Shown here one piece after another: positions 19,377 through 28,642 of a DNA stretch of 64,000 nt. Position 1 is the stretch's first letter, and each line of letters starts with the position of its first letter. The notes under the pieces are model-generated. The model was not told where the DNA came from. It did no database searches and worked only from the letters and a program-made list of their open reading frames with translations. The position numbers and the translations under genes are program-made. Where the stretch lies: positions 1,240,001 through 1,304,000 of the forward strand of contig NZ_CP022529.1 in NCBI RefSeq assembly GCF_002237595.1. The letters are read 5' to 3'. Origin of the DNA: Labrenzia sp. VG12. GTDB lineage: Bacteria > Pseudomonadota > Alphaproteobacteria > Rhizobiales > Stappiaceae.

Positions 19377-19811
19377 TCAGGCCGAAAAACCCTCGGACTT
19401 CGTCAGATAGCACCCGGAAATGCGCCAGCTTCCGTCAGGCTGTTTTTCAAAGCTGTACAGAGCGAGCCAGTTCTTGCCCTGCGGGCCGGTCACGTAGACC
19501 TCCTGGGTCGGTCCGTATTTGGTCATTTTCGACTGCCCGAACGTGACGCTTTTGGGCTGATACACCGGCCGGTAGCCCTGCCGCACCATCTCCATGAAGA
19601 ATTCGGGTGTCTGGAACCGGCGCTGAAGTGAATCCGTTGCAAAGGAAAACGCGGCCTTGGCGTTGCCGGACGCAAAGGCGCTCATCTGGTTCTTGATGAT
19701 CGTCTGCAGCTTGGCCCCGTCGAAGCCCTCTTCGGCTTTGACAGTGGCAGTCGCCAGCAGAAGACTGGCACCGGCTGCTGCAGCCAATTTCCAGAAACGG
19801 TACTGAGCCAT
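19377..19811 (-). CDS. DUF4864 domain-containing exported protein
   Basis: A 144-residue protein with an N-terminal signal peptide (KLAAAAGASLLLATATVKA, cleavage near residue 26). The DUF4864 core follows: AKAAFSFATDSLQRRF, FFMEMVRQGYRPVY and a C-terminal WRISGCYL. The fold resembles NTF2-like domains, but no function is established for the family. It is convergent with tgt and stands alone. Confidence 0.8.
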   Translation of the reverse strand: MAQYRFWKLAAAAGASLLLATATVKAEEGFDGAKLQTIIKNQMSAFASGNAKAAFSFATDSLQRRFQTPEFFMEMVRQGYRPVYQPKSVTFGQSKMTKYGPTQEVYVTGPQGKNWLALYSFEKQPDGSWRISGCYLTKSEGFSA

Positions 19812-19994
19812 GATCGATGTCTCCTGTTCTGAAACCCGATCAGTATACGGCTCAATTCCTTACCCGGATCCCACTTTTCTTGAGAAATCCCCGACGTCAG
19901 CAGGCGGCCGACGGCAGAACGATGCGCGCCCGTTGCATCGATAAGCAGATGTCCCGGCCAAGGAAAGTGCCCAAGGCCAAAAATCACAGCGATT

Positions 19995-21293
19995 TCAAAG
20001 TCGCCAGAGTGTCACGCCCTCAGGGACACTTGCCCGGTCCAGCTTGGCTGGAATGTCGGCAACAAGGCCCCGGCCGTCGCCAAGAAACGCCGTCGTGGTT
20101 TTCCAGCCCGAAGACCCCTCGCAGAATTGCGCATGCGGCACAGCCAGGACCACGACGTCAGCGGGTTCCAGGGCGTCGCTCGGGGTCAGGGTGATTCCAT
20201 ATTCCTCGACCACTTCCAGCGGATCGGCAAGGGGATCGGACACCTCCACCCGCGCCCCGAAGTTTTTCAGTTCACGGATCAGATCGACAACCTTGGAATT
20301 TCGGGTATCGGGCACATTGGCCTTGTAGGTGACCCCGAGCACCGTGACCTTCGGCGGCATGGTCAGACCGAGCCGGACACATTCCTGGATGATCTTGCCG
20401 GCAACGAACCCCGGCATGGCTTCGTTGGTCCCGCGCCCGGCCAGGATCACCTGCGGGGTCATGCCGATTTCATGGGCCTTGTGGGTGAGGTAATAGGGAT
20501 CGACCCCGATACAGTGGCCACCGACCAGCCCGGGCTGAAAGGGTAGGAAATTCCACTTGGTCGCGGACCCCTCAAGCACGTCGCGTGTATCGATGTCCAT
20601 CTGGTGAAACAGCATGGCCAGTTCGTTCATCAGCGCGATGTTGAGATCACGCTGGGTGTTTTCGATGACCTTGGCAGCCTCTGCCACCTTGACGGACGGC
20701 GCCCGGTGAATGCCGGCAGTAACGACCGACCCGTAAAGGGCGACAAGCAGGTCCGTCGAAACTGCGCTGGAGGCTGCGACAATCTTGGTGATGTCGGCAA
20801 AACCGCGTGACGTATCGCCCGGATTGATCCGCTCCGGCGAATAGCCGACCTCAAATCCGTCCCCCAAACGGTATCCGGAACCCTGTTCCAGGATCGGCAC
20901 GGCAACCTCTTCCGTTGCCCCGGGAAAGACCGTCGATTCAAACACGACGATCGCACCGTGTTTCATGTTTCGGCCGACGGTTTCCGCAGCCTTGCGGAAC
21001 GGTGTGAGGTCCGGCCGCTTGGCCTCGTCGACCGGCGTCGGCACGGCAACGATGAGCACGTCGCGATCTGCCAGAGACGCTTCATCGCCTGAAAAGGTGA
21101 GTGTTGCAGCCGACAGGTCTTCAGGAGAAACAGACGCTGTGCCGTCTCGACCGGACCGCAATTCATCAAGCCGCTTCGTGTTGATGTCGAAGCCGACCAC
21201 ATCGTAGCCCTTGGCCGCAAAGGCGGTCGCAACCGGCAGGCCGACATAGCCAAGGCCGATGATGGCGAGTTTCTTGGAAGCGAGTTCTTGCAT
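19995..21293 (-). CDS. nucleotide-sugar (UDP-GalNAc/GlcNAc type) 6-dehydrogenase
   Basis: A 432-residue UDP-sugar dehydrogenase, oxidising the C6 hydroxyl of a UDP-sugar to the uronic acid with two NAD. The NAD-binding motif is IGLGYVGLP; the catalytic cysteine lies in GLVGGHCIGVDPYYL; the C-terminal domain begins near VTVLGVTYKANVPDTRNSK. The sequence around the cysteine (GGHCIGVDPYYL) matches the TviB/WbpO/VipA group acting on UDP-N-acetyl sugars rather than UDP-glucose dehydrogenase. It lies next to galU, suggesting a role in surface polysaccharide precursors. Confidence 0.88.
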   Translation of the reverse strand: MQELASKKLAIIGLGYVGLPVATAFAAKGYDVVGFDINTKRLDELRSGRDGTASVSPEDLSAATLTFSGDEASLADRDVLIVAVPTPVDEAKRPDLTPFRKAAETVGRNMKHGAIVVFESTVFPGATEEVAVPILEQGSGYRLGDGFEVGYSPERINPGDTSRGFADITKIVAASSAVSTDLLVALYGSVVTAGIHRAPSVKVAEAAKVIENTQRDLNIALMNELAMLFHQMDIDTRDVLEGSATKWNFLPFQPGLVGGHCIGVDPYYLTHKAHEIGMTPQVILAGRGTNEAMPGFVAGKIIQECVRLGLTMPPKVTVLGVTYKANVPDTRNSKVVDLIRELKNFGARVEVSDPLADPLEVVEEYGITLTPSDALEPADVVVLAVPHAQFCEGSSGWKTTTAFLGDGRGLVADIPAKLDRASVPEGVTLWRL

Positions 21294-21321
21294 GGGCAGG
21301 GGGCGTCCGAATTGGGCCAGA

Positions 21322-21354
21322 GAAAGGGCCGGGCCCTGATAAGGAGCCCGGCCC
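21322..21354 (-). terminator. terminator after galU
   Basis: On the minus strand a nine-base stem GGGCCGGGC / GCCCGGCCC is followed by CTTTCTCT, 53 bases beyond the galU stop and upstream of the nucleotide-sugar dehydrogenase start. The T tract is interrupted. Confidence 0.55.
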
Positions 21355-21407
21355 AGTCCTAATCCGTTCGCTATTGCAATTTCAAGCCCATAGCGGCTGA
21401 CAGAGAC

Positions 21408-22301
21408 TTATTCGGCAGCCTCGGGATGATCGATCATCTCCTGCATGAAGGGGAGTAACTCCTTTGCAAGACTCGGGTCATCCAGACCGAAGGCGATGTT
21501 TGCACTCAGGAATCCGGCCTTGTTGCCACAGTCATAGCTGCGGCCCTCGAACTTCAGGGAAGCAAAGGGCTGTGTCTTCATGAGCGCCAGCATGCTGTCG
21601 GTCAGCTGGATTTCGCCACCTGCGCCCTTGTCCTGGTTGGACAGCAGGTCGAAGATTTCCGGCTGGAGGATGTAACGTCCTGTGATCTGAAGATTGGACG
21701 GCGCCGTTCCCTGCGGAGGCTTCTCGACCATGTTCGTGATCTTGTGCGCATTTTTTCCGATCTCGTCGGCAAGCTCGACGATACCGTAGTTATGCGTCTG
21801 ATCGTCGGGGACCTCTTCCACGGCGATGATGTTGCCGCCGGCCTTTTCATAGACATCGACCATCTGCCTGAGACAGCTCACCTTGGACTTGATGATCACG
21901 TCCGGCAGCAGGATGGCGAATGGATCGTTCCCGATGATATCTCTGGCGCACCAGATCGCATGCCCGAGACCAAGCGGTGCCTGTTGCCGGGTGAAGCTTG
22001 TGGAACCGGGCTGGGGCCTGTGTTTCTCGAGCAGCTCCAGAGCCGCGGTCTTGTTCCGTGCCTTGAGCGTGTCTTCCAGCTCGTAGGCCATGTCGAAATG
22101 GTCTTCTATGACCTGCTTGTTGCGTCCGGTGACAAACACGATGTGTTCAATCCCTGCCGCGCGCGCCTCATCGACAACATATTGAATGATCGGACGGTCG
22201 ACGATGGTCAGCATTTCCTTCGGCACCGCTTTGGTTGCGGGCAGAAAGCGTGTACCGAGACCGGCGACCGGCAGGACCGCTTTGCGAATGGGCTTGTTCA
22301 T
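21408..22301 (-). CDS. galU: UTP-glucose-1-phosphate uridylyltransferase GalU
   Basis: Forms UDP-glucose from UTP and glucose-1-phosphate, supplying glycans and exopolysaccharide. The 297-residue protein starts with the nucleotidyltransferase motif AVLPVAGLGTRFLPATKA and PKEMLTIVDRP, and contains the family EDPFAILLPDV-type segment and CGNKAGFL near the C-terminus. GGAAGG precedes the ATG. It is divergent from kdsA and upstream of the nucleotide-sugar dehydrogenase, though a hairpin separates the two. Confidence 0.96.
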   Translation of the reverse strand: MNKPIRKAVLPVAGLGTRFLPATKAVPKEMLTIVDRPIIQYVVDEARAAGIEHIVFVTGRNKQVIEDHFDMAYELEDTLKARNKTAALELLEKHRPQPGSTSFTRQQAPLGLGHAIWCARDIIGNDPFAILLPDVIIKSKVSCLRQMVDVYEKAGGNIIAVEEVPDDQTHNYGIVELADEIGKNAHKITNMVEKPPQGTAPSNLQITGRYILQPEIFDLLSNQDKGAGGEIQLTDSMLALMKTQPFASLKFEGRSYDCGNKAGFLSANIAFGLDDPSLAKELLPFMQEMIDHPEAAE

Positions 22302-22666
22302 TTCAGGCCTTCCAATGCTTTTTCAAGCGATTTCAATAGTCTTTTGCCCACTCATAAACAAGCGCGGCACGAATCTCACGTTTAAATATCGGGTGTTTGT
22401 GGAGCTTCTGTTAAAGAGACAAGGATGTTGGTTCGCATAGGACGGACACTGAAACCCCGCAAAGAAGGGCTAACCCGGGGACCGGCTCGTCCGGCCAACT
22501 GCCTGCCAAGAAGTTTAATCGATTTAATTCCGGTATTGCACTGCGCCATGCCGCTGTTGCGGGTTAGACAAAAGAAGGTTATGGAACACGCAAATTATTG
22601 CTGGGTGAGGGCAGACCCTGAAGGCAACACCGTGCAACGCGGTGCCCTTCCGACAGATGGTGGAAT
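22302..22666. other. 365-base divergent intergenic region, galU-kdsA
   Basis: Holds the promoters for two divergent genes. I see a short hairpin CACCG/CGGTG at 22628-22644 just before kdsA and several AT-rich stretches. One + frame is open from 22425 but has no Shine-Dalgarno or family likeness. Nothing else is recognisable. Confidence 0.4.
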
Positions 22667-23515
22667 ATGACCGAGGCAAATCGAGTAGTTTCCGTTGGCA
22701 ATGTGTCTTTTAGCAACGCTACGCCGTTCAGCCTGATTGCAGGGCCGTGTCAGCTGGAGAGCCGCGAACATGCGCTCGAATGCGCTGCTGCGGTCAAGGA
22801 GATCACGGAGAAGCTCGGTATTTCCACAATCTTCAAGACATCCTTTGACAAGGCCAACCGCACGTCGCTCTCCGGACAACGTGGTGTTGGCCTGTCCGAT
22901 GCTTTGCCGATCTTTGCAGAGATCAAGGAAACCTACGGCATGCCGGTATTGACCGATGTGCACGCGCCGGAGCAATGCGCGCCGGTCGCCGAGATTGTTG
23001 ACGTTCTGCAGATCCCTGCATTTCTGTGTCGCCAAACCGACCTTCTGGTTGCCGCCGCAAAAACCGGCGGTGTCGTCAACGTCAAGAAAGGCCAGTTTCT
23101 TGCGCCCTGGGACATGAAAAATGTTCTGGACAAGGTAACGGGCTCCGGCAATCCAAACGTCTTGCTGACCGAACGCGGTGCAAGCTTTGGGTACAACACG
23201 CTTGTGACCGACATGCGGTCCCTGACCATTATGGCGCAGACCGGTGCTCCGGTTGTTTTCGATGCAACCCATTCTGCACAGGCTCCGGGAGGACAAGGTG
23301 GTTCTTCGGGTGGCGATCGGACCATGGTACCGGTCCTTGCGCGTGCTGCAGTTGCTGTTGGCGTCGCTGGCCTCTTCATTGAAACCCATCCGGATCCCGA
23401 CAAGGCACCGTCCGACGGTCCGAACATGGTGCCGCTGAGTGAGCTGGAAGCACTTCTTGCGCAGCTCAAGGCACTTGATGCGGTTATCAAGACTCCGGCT
23501 GTAGCCGCCGAATAG
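22667..23515 (+). CDS. kdsA: 3-deoxy-8-phosphooctulonate synthase KdsA
   Basis: Condenses phosphoenolpyruvate with arabinose-5-phosphate to KDO-8-phosphate for the lipopolysaccharide inner core. The 282-residue barrel has FKTSFDKANRTS, the PEP-binding IAGPCQLES and the C-terminal GGDRTMVP loop. The cysteine in AGPCQLES is the metal ligand of the metal-dependent class (as in Aquifex), where E. coli has asparagine, so this enzyme is predicted to need a divalent metal. Transcribed with eno downstream in the same direction. Confidence 0.95.
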   Translation: MTEANRVVSVGNVSFSNATPFSLIAGPCQLESREHALECAAAVKEITEKLGISTIFKTSFDKANRTSLSGQRGVGLSDALPIFAEIKETYGMPVLTDVHAPEQCAPVAEIVDVLQIPAFLCRQTDLLVAAAKTGGVVNVKKGQFLAPWDMKNVLDKVTGSGNPNVLLTERGASFGYNTLVTDMRSLTIMAQTGAPVVFDATHSAQAPGGQGGSSGGDRTMVPVLARAAVAVGVAGLFIETHPDPDKAPSDGPNMVPLSELEALLAQLKALDAVIKTPAVAAE

Positions 23516-23656
23516 ATTGTTTCAGCCGCATCCTTGGATGCGGCTTTCTCATGTGGAGCCATGCTCCGTTTCTCACGCCGGTCTGCCGGCGTCCACTAAT
23601 GCCGGACCCCGTCCGGCAAACGTCAGTACTGCTACTTGTGACAGGGAGTTCATTCC

Positions 23657-24931
23657 ATGACCGCCATTATCGATGTCATCGGCCGTCAGATCTTTGACAG
23701 CCGCGGCAATCCGACCGTTGAGGTCGACGTATTCCTGGAAGATGGCTCCTTCGGCCGTGCCGCCGTTCCGTCCGGCGCGTCGACCGGCGCGCATGAAGCC
23801 GTTGAACTGCGCGACGGTGGCGACCGCTACATGGGCAAGGGCGTTCAGAAGGCCGTTGATGCCGTCAATGGCGAGATCTTCGAAACGATCGGCGGCCTTG
23901 AAGCCGAGGATCAGCTGCAGATCGACCAGGCGATGATCGACCTTGACGGCACACCGAACAAGGCCCGTCTTGGCGCCAATGCAATCCTGGGAGCGTCCCT
24001 TGCCGTTGCCCGCGCTGCAGCCCAGGCGTCCGGTCTGCCGCTCTACCGCTATGTCGGCGGCACCTCCGCCCGCACCCTGCCGGTGCCGATGATGAACATC
24101 ATCAATGGCGGCGCCCATGCCGACAACCCGATCGACTTCCAGGAATTCATGATCATGCCGGTTGGGGCCGAAAGCCTCAGTGAAGCCGTTCGCATGGGCT
24201 CTGAAATCTTTCACACGCTCAAGAAAGCCCTGAACGCTGCCGGTCACAACACCAACGTTGGTGACGAAGGTGGCTTCGCACCGAACCTGGAGTCGACCGA
24301 CGCAGCCATCGGTTTCGTCATGAAATCCATTGAAGCGGCCGGATACAAGCCGGGAGAAGACGTCTATCTGGCGCTTGACGCCGCTTCGACCGAATTCTTC
24401 AAGGACGGCAAATACGTCCTGGAAGGTGAGGGTAAGTCACTGGCACCTGAGGAAATGGCTCAGTATCTCGCCGATCTCGTGTCCCGCTATCCGATCATCT
24501 CCATCGAAGACGGTCTGGCAGAAGACGACTGGGACGGCTGGAAGGCCACTACGGACCTTGTTGGCAACAAGTGCCAGCTGGTCGGTGACGACCTCTTCGT
24601 GACCAACTCCGAGCGCCTGCGCAAGGGCATCGACATGGGTGTTGCCAACTCCATCCTGATCAAGGTCAACCAGATCGGCACACTGTCCGAGACACTTGAT
24701 GCCGTCGAAACCGCCCACAAGGCCGCCTATACCGCCGTGATGTCGCACCGGTCCGGCGAAACCGAAGACAGCACGATTGCCGACCTGGCCGTTGCCACCA
24801 ATTGCGGACAGATCAAGACTGGTTCCCTGGCCCGCTCCGACCGGCTCGCTAAATACAATCAGCTGATCCGGATCGAGGAAGAACTGGGCCCGCAGGCTAT
24901 CTACGCAGGCCGGTCCATCCTGAAGGGCTGA
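23657..24931 (+). CDS. eno: enolase
   Basis: Interconverts 2-phosphoglycerate and phosphoenolpyruvate in glycolysis; also an RNA degradosome partner in some bacteria. The 424-residue sequence begins with the family signature IDVIGRQIFDSRGNPTVEVD and shows the metal ligands and catalytic residues in VGDEGGFAPN, SIEDGLAEDDW, LVGDDLFVTN and the lysine-containing KVNQIGTL, followed by SHRSGETEDS. Length and all motifs are normal. A strong terminator follows. Confidence 0.97.
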   Translation: MTAIIDVIGRQIFDSRGNPTVEVDVFLEDGSFGRAAVPSGASTGAHEAVELRDGGDRYMGKGVQKAVDAVNGEIFETIGGLEAEDQLQIDQAMIDLDGTPNKARLGANAILGASLAVARAAAQASGLPLYRYVGGTSARTLPVPMMNIINGGAHADNPIDFQEFMIMPVGAESLSEAVRMGSEIFHTLKKALNAAGHNTNVGDEGGFAPNLESTDAAIGFVMKSIEAAGYKPGEDVYLALDAASTEFFKDGKYVLEGEGKSLAPEEMAQYLADLVSRYPIISIEDGLAEDDWDGWKATTDLVGNKCQLVGDDLFVTNSERLRKGIDMGVANSILIKVNQIGTLSETLDAVETAHKAAYTAVMSHRSGETEDSTIADLAVATNCGQIKTGSLARSDRLAKYNQLIRIEEELGPQAIYAGRSILKG

Positions 24932-24951
24932 GCCTTGCCTCTCTGAAAACG

Positions 24952-24981
24952 AAAAACCCCGCAGAAACTGCGGGGTTTTTT
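24952..24981. terminator. bidirectional terminator between eno and the frnE-like gene
   Basis: A 13-base perfect stem AAAAACCCCGCAG / CTGCGGGGTTTTT with an AAA loop and a T6 tract on the plus strand (A5 on the other), between convergent genes. A classical intrinsic terminator able to work both ways. Confidence 0.9.
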
Positions 24982-25000
24982 GTTGCCTGCTTTCGGGCTT

Positions 25001-25675
25001 CTACTGGGACGCGGCAGCCTGCGGGTTGGTTCTTGTTTCTTCCGCATGCAGCAGGGCGGCGGCAATCGTTTCTGCCTTCTCGGCACCGGCCAGAACAAAC
25101 CGCCCGTCGATGATGAAGCAGGGAACGCCGGACACTCCAGAATTGACAGCGTTTTCGATCTGGGCCGTAACCTTGTCGAGATCGGTTTCCGTCTCCAGGA
25201 GCTGTTCCACCAGATCGGACTGCATGCCGGCTTCCTCGGAAATCCGCACCAGCGTTTCGGATTTGGTCAGGTCTTCTCCGTCAACAAAATAGGCCTTGAA
25301 GAGACGCTCAACCACCTCGTCCTGAAGATCGTCCGCGCGAGACCACAGGATCAAGCGGTGGCAATCGAGGGTGTTTGGGGACAGCCTGATATCCACGAAA
25401 GCAAACGGGATGCCTTCTTCCTGACCCGCCGTCCGGATCTGGCTGTAAAAGGCATTAGCCCGATCCATCCCGCCGAACTTGTCGCTGAGATACTGCTGCC
25501 GATCCTTGCCGGACTTCGGCAGGGTCGAATCCAGCTGAAAGGGGTGCCAGCGCACCAGAACATTCAGTTGCGGCACAGAGCGGAGCGCGGCTTCCAGCCG
25601 TCGCTTACCGATGTAACACCACGGACACATCACATCCGAAATGACATCGACGGTGAGTGGGGCTACATCTGTCAT
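25001..25675 (-). CDS. DsbA-family (FrnE-like) oxidoreductase
   Basis: A 224-residue thioredoxin-fold protein of the DsbA/FrnE group. The active-site motif CPWC occurs at residues 17-20 (SDVMCPWCYIG), with the cis-proline loop at SGVPCFII. No signal peptide is present, so it is cytoplasmic, as for FrnE and the related 2-hydroxychromene-2-carboxylate isomerases. Likely a disulfide- or glutathione-linked redox enzyme; the substrate is unknown. Convergent with eno. Confidence 0.88.
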   Translation of the reverse strand: MTDVAPLTVDVISDVMCPWCYIGKRRLEAALRSVPQLNVLVRWHPFQLDSTLPKSGKDRQQYLSDKFGGMDRANAFYSQIRTAGQEEGIPFAFVDIRLSPNTLDCHRLILWSRADDLQDEVVERLFKAYFVDGEDLTKSETLVRISEEAGMQSDLVEQLLETETDLDKVTAQIENAVNSGVSGVPCFIIDGRFVLAGAEKAETIAAALLHAEETRTNPQAAASQ

Positions 25676-25791
25676 GCGACTTCCTGATTTCTGACTGGTT
25701 CATTCAAGGCTAGTGCCTTGTGGGTATTTGCCAAGCCCCATTTCGTGGCAACGTTAAGGCAAGGCCCCAAAATTGCGCGAAATGCGCCGGT

Positions 25792-26973
25792 TTAAAGCAC
25801 TGTATGGGTCAAAATCGAGTTGATCCGTTTTTGAAGACGCGTGGTACCGGCTTCGTTTTTCAGAACGGCAACGGGACCGACGTCCCGAATGAGACATACA
25901 AGATCCTCGTCCCGGCTGGTGGCATCGGCGATCGACAGCAAAGTCGCATTGATTTCCTCAAGCTCTTCCAGGGAGGTAACGGCGATACCAAAATTTTCCG
26001 GTTGAAGACGCATCTCCCAGAGATCCAGCCCCCTTGCAGCCAGCTGGTTGCTGCAGGCTTCCAGATAGGTTGTGTAGTCTTCGACCGCCAGACCGCCGAC
26101 ATTGACCTGCTGACGCAGCCACATGTGGCTTTCGGCAAGCACCCGGTCTGCAAGGCGCCGCCTCTTGCCGAAGCGGATAGCGGCGTTCAGGCGTTTGACC
26201 AGTGTTTCCTTGCGGTTTTCTCCAACAAGAACGTCCGAGGCGCCATTACGGAACAACAGCACCAGATCTTCCTCGCGCTCACACACGGCAAGGACCGGCA
26301 GGCCGGCGAAGCGGGCATCCCGTCTGATCTGCTGCATATAGTCAATCGCGTCATCAAACGGAGCATCAATGACAACCGCGTCGAACGCCCGTTTGGACAT
26401 GAATTCAACGGCCATGTTGCCGTCGAACGCGCCGACGACCTCGACCTTCTGGTCGCTGGCATCCTGCCATTCCAGAAAACGCCCGCTCAGGCCAACAACG
26501 AGCAGGCTGCTGGACCCTGAATGATGCGGCGCGGAGCCGAAACCGGGAATGCGACCAAAAACCCGACGGCGCAATTGTGCCTCGTCAGAGCGCAACAGCG
26601 CGCGCTGATGAATGCAAATCAGCATCAGGAGAACTTCGTCTGGCACGATCCGGTCGATCACCGCCGTGGGCTGAAGCCCGTCCGGCAACAGGTCGTCGCT
26701 ACCCGTAAGGAGATAGAAGGGGACTTCGCAGACGAGGTTCCTGATCTGCGGCATCAGCCAGTCGAAGAAAGCCGTTTGCTGCCCCTGTTCGAGCTCTGCC
26801 ACGTCAACCACGACCGCCGCCGGCAGCGCCAGGGGTAGCCGGCTTCCGCGGTCAAACATTTTCAGCAGCGACACATCCAGGGCTTCCGGAGCGTCCCCAC
26901 TTCCGCTGCGCCTTGGCCGGCGCCCCGCGTACCAGTAAGGACCGCGCCAGGAGAGCGAGGTTTCTAAATCCAT
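25792..26973 (-). CDS. PleD-like protein with degenerate receiver and GGDEF-like regions
   Basis: A 393-residue soluble protein with a layout reminiscent of PleD (REC-REC-GGDEF) but eroded throughout. Residues about 51-127 resemble a receiver domain; residues 156-270 form a second, better one (SLLVVGLS, phospho-acceptor-like Asp203 in VVIDAPFDD, PVLAVCEREED, GASDVLV) but lack the N-terminal acidic pair. Residues about 285-393 align loosely with a GGDEF domain (LLSIADATSRDEDLVCLI) but have no GGDEF active-site motif. A non-catalytic signalling adaptor is likely (inference). It follows the adenylate-forming homologue by 13 bases. Confidence 0.55.
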   Translation of the reverse strand: MDLETSLSWRGPYWYAGRRPRRSGSGDAPEALDVSLLKMFDRGSRLPLALPAAVVVDVAELEQGQQTAFFDWLMPQIRNLVCEVPFYLLTGSDDLLPDGLQPTAVIDRIVPDEVLLMLICIHQRALLRSDEAQLRRRVFGRIPGFGSAPHHSGSSSLLVVGLSGRFLEWQDASDQKVEVVGAFDGNMAVEFMSKRAFDAVVIDAPFDDAIDYMQQIRRDARFAGLPVLAVCEREEDLVLLFRNGASDVLVGENRKETLVKRLNAAIRFGKRRRLADRVLAESHMWLRQQVNVGGLAVEDYTTYLEACSNQLAARGLDLWEMRLQPENFGIAVTSLEELEEINATLLSIADATSRDEDLVCLIRDVGPVAVLKNEAGTTRLQKRINSILTHTVL

Positions 26974-26986
26974 TCCCTGTCCCCAA

Positions 26987-28618
26987 CTATGCCACGGCAG
27001 CAGGCAGGCGCTGGGTCCGCATGGTCAGCCGCTCGCGGCAGATGGTTCCATCGTCGTTCCGTGGCAATGACTGTAAAATCAGCACACGATGGGGGATCTT
27101 GGCAAGGTCTACACCTTCTGCGTCCAGATAAGCAAAGAATGCTCCTGCATCCGGAACGTGTCCGGGATCGGGTACAAGAGCGGCATACATGCGTGCGCCA
27201 AGAACCGCGTCTTCAACGATGAAAGCGGCAGCTTCCCGGATGCCGGGATAACTTGAATAGATCCGATCGATGGTTTCAAGGTTCCCCGTCCCCAGCGCAT
27301 ATTGGCCGGGAATGCCGAAACCGGCGAGACCGTCTTCCACCAGTTCGACCTTGATGTTGGTGTTGAGAAAACCTGTTCCCTCCCAACGGACACGCCGCTG
27401 GTCTCCATTGATGGTACGCCAGCCGATTTCAGGAACCATGGGCCCTTTCACCAACAGGGTCGGGGGTTGATCATCCACTTCGTCAGTGACTGCAATTTCC
27501 AGAAGGGCTGGCCCGCTCTCGCACCCGTTCGGCCCGTTATGCTTTCCCAGCGCTGTTGGTTTCATCTTGGCGGAAGGACCACGCGCCTTGGCGACAAGCG
27601 CGAATTCATCGGCAAGGTGAAGATCAACCAGACGTCGGCGCGCAACAAAGGTGGTTGGATGTGGCGCCGCAATGTTCCAGGCTGCCAGCAGGGCCGTTTT
27701 GGAATTGGACAGCTTGCGATCCAGGGTCTGCGCAAGCGGACCAGGTGTCATGACGACATCGGCGTCGACCTCATTGGCGTGTGCCGCAAGATTGGCGAGG
27801 GAAGTCGGATGATGCAGATGAAGCGTGCCTCCGGTCAAAAGCCAGGGTACCAGACCGCCGCCCAGCCCGGTCAGGCCACTCAGCGAATAGGGCAGGATTA
27901 CCGTGCTGGCGTCCTTGATATGCGCTTCATGAACAACCATCTGCGCCGCCGATGTCCAGTGGTTGTGACACCGCGTCACCGGGACGTTTTCCTCGCCGCT
28001 GCGGCTCCAGCAGATGGTGGCGGTATGGTCGGCCGGCTCCGGTCTCTCGCTTGGCGAGAACTGAAGGTCGTCCCCCATTTCGGCAAGCATGGGGCCAAGT
28101 TCGATCAAACCGTCAGGGACGTCCTTGCCGAGCCCGAAGACGAAGCGCAGCGAGAACAGGTCGGCGGCAACGTCCCGGGCCGCGACACCAACTTCTCGGG
28201 TTTCCACGCGGTCTGCGGCAATGAACCCTTTCGCCCCGATGGAATTGAGAGCTTCCAGAACGTTCTTCTGTCGCCAATGCAATGGCAGAGGTGAAACGAT
28301 CAGGTCAGCCCGCAAGGCGGCCAGAACGGCGATGACCGTATCGACCGTGTTCGGGGCCTGCACGCCGATGACGTGATCGGCCGTCAGCCCGACCGTGTTG
28401 TAAAAGGCGGCAAGCCGATCGATTTCTCGGTCTGCTTCGGCATAAGTCAGCTGTCTGGGTGTGCCGCCTGTCCAGGTTTCTCGGTCAGGGGCATCGACCA
28501 GTGCCAGCCGGTCGGGATGTTCTGCCGCCGTCTTGCCAAAGAGCGCGTCAAGCGGCACATCGGACCAGGCTCCGCTTTCATGATACTCCTTGCTCAGGCT
28601 TTCTTGGGTGGCTTTCAT
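26987..28618 (-). CDS. AMP-binding (adenylate-forming) enzyme homologue lacking catalytic motifs
   Basis: A 543-residue protein with the overall fold order of acyl-CoA synthetases: N-terminal YEADREIDRLAAFY-like segment, GVQAPNTVDTVIAVLA, and a C-terminal domain with LPRNDDGTICRERL. Key motifs are changed. The ATP-binding TSGSTGxPK loop is replaced by CWSRSGEENVPVTR (from residue 203), the YGxTE motif is not found, and the catalytic lysine of the A10 motif (GK) is Thr525. Either an inactive homologue or an enzyme with altered chemistry. It lies between a YejA-like gene (24-base gap) and the PleD-like gene (13-base gap), so the three form an operon. Confidence 0.7.
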   Translation of the reverse strand: MKATQESLSKEYHESGAWSDVPLDALFGKTAAEHPDRLALVDAPDRETWTGGTPRQLTYAEADREIDRLAAFYNTVGLTADHVIGVQAPNTVDTVIAVLAALRADLIVSPLPLHWRQKNVLEALNSIGAKGFIAADRVETREVGVAARDVAADLFSLRFVFGLGKDVPDGLIELGPMLAEMGDDLQFSPSERPEPADHTATICWSRSGEENVPVTRCHNHWTSAAQMVVHEAHIKDASTVILPYSLSGLTGLGGGLVPWLLTGGTLHLHHPTSLANLAAHANEVDADVVMTPGPLAQTLDRKLSNSKTALLAAWNIAAPHPTTFVARRRLVDLHLADEFALVAKARGPSAKMKPTALGKHNGPNGCESGPALLEIAVTDEVDDQPPTLLVKGPMVPEIGWRTINGDQRRVRWEGTGFLNTNIKVELVEDGLAGFGIPGQYALGTGNLETIDRIYSSYPGIREAAAFIVEDAVLGARMYAALVPDPGHVPDAGAFFAYLDAEGVDLAKIPHRVLILQSLPRNDDGTICRERLTMRTQRLPAAVA

Positions 28619-28642
28619 ATTGTTCTTCGTCCGTTGGTCCGT

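Noticed and set aside
19817..20194. Plus-strand frame between the DUF4864 and nucleotide-sugar dehydrogenase genes
   Set aside because: Mostly antisense to the dehydrogenase end, arginine- and proline-rich, without motifs.
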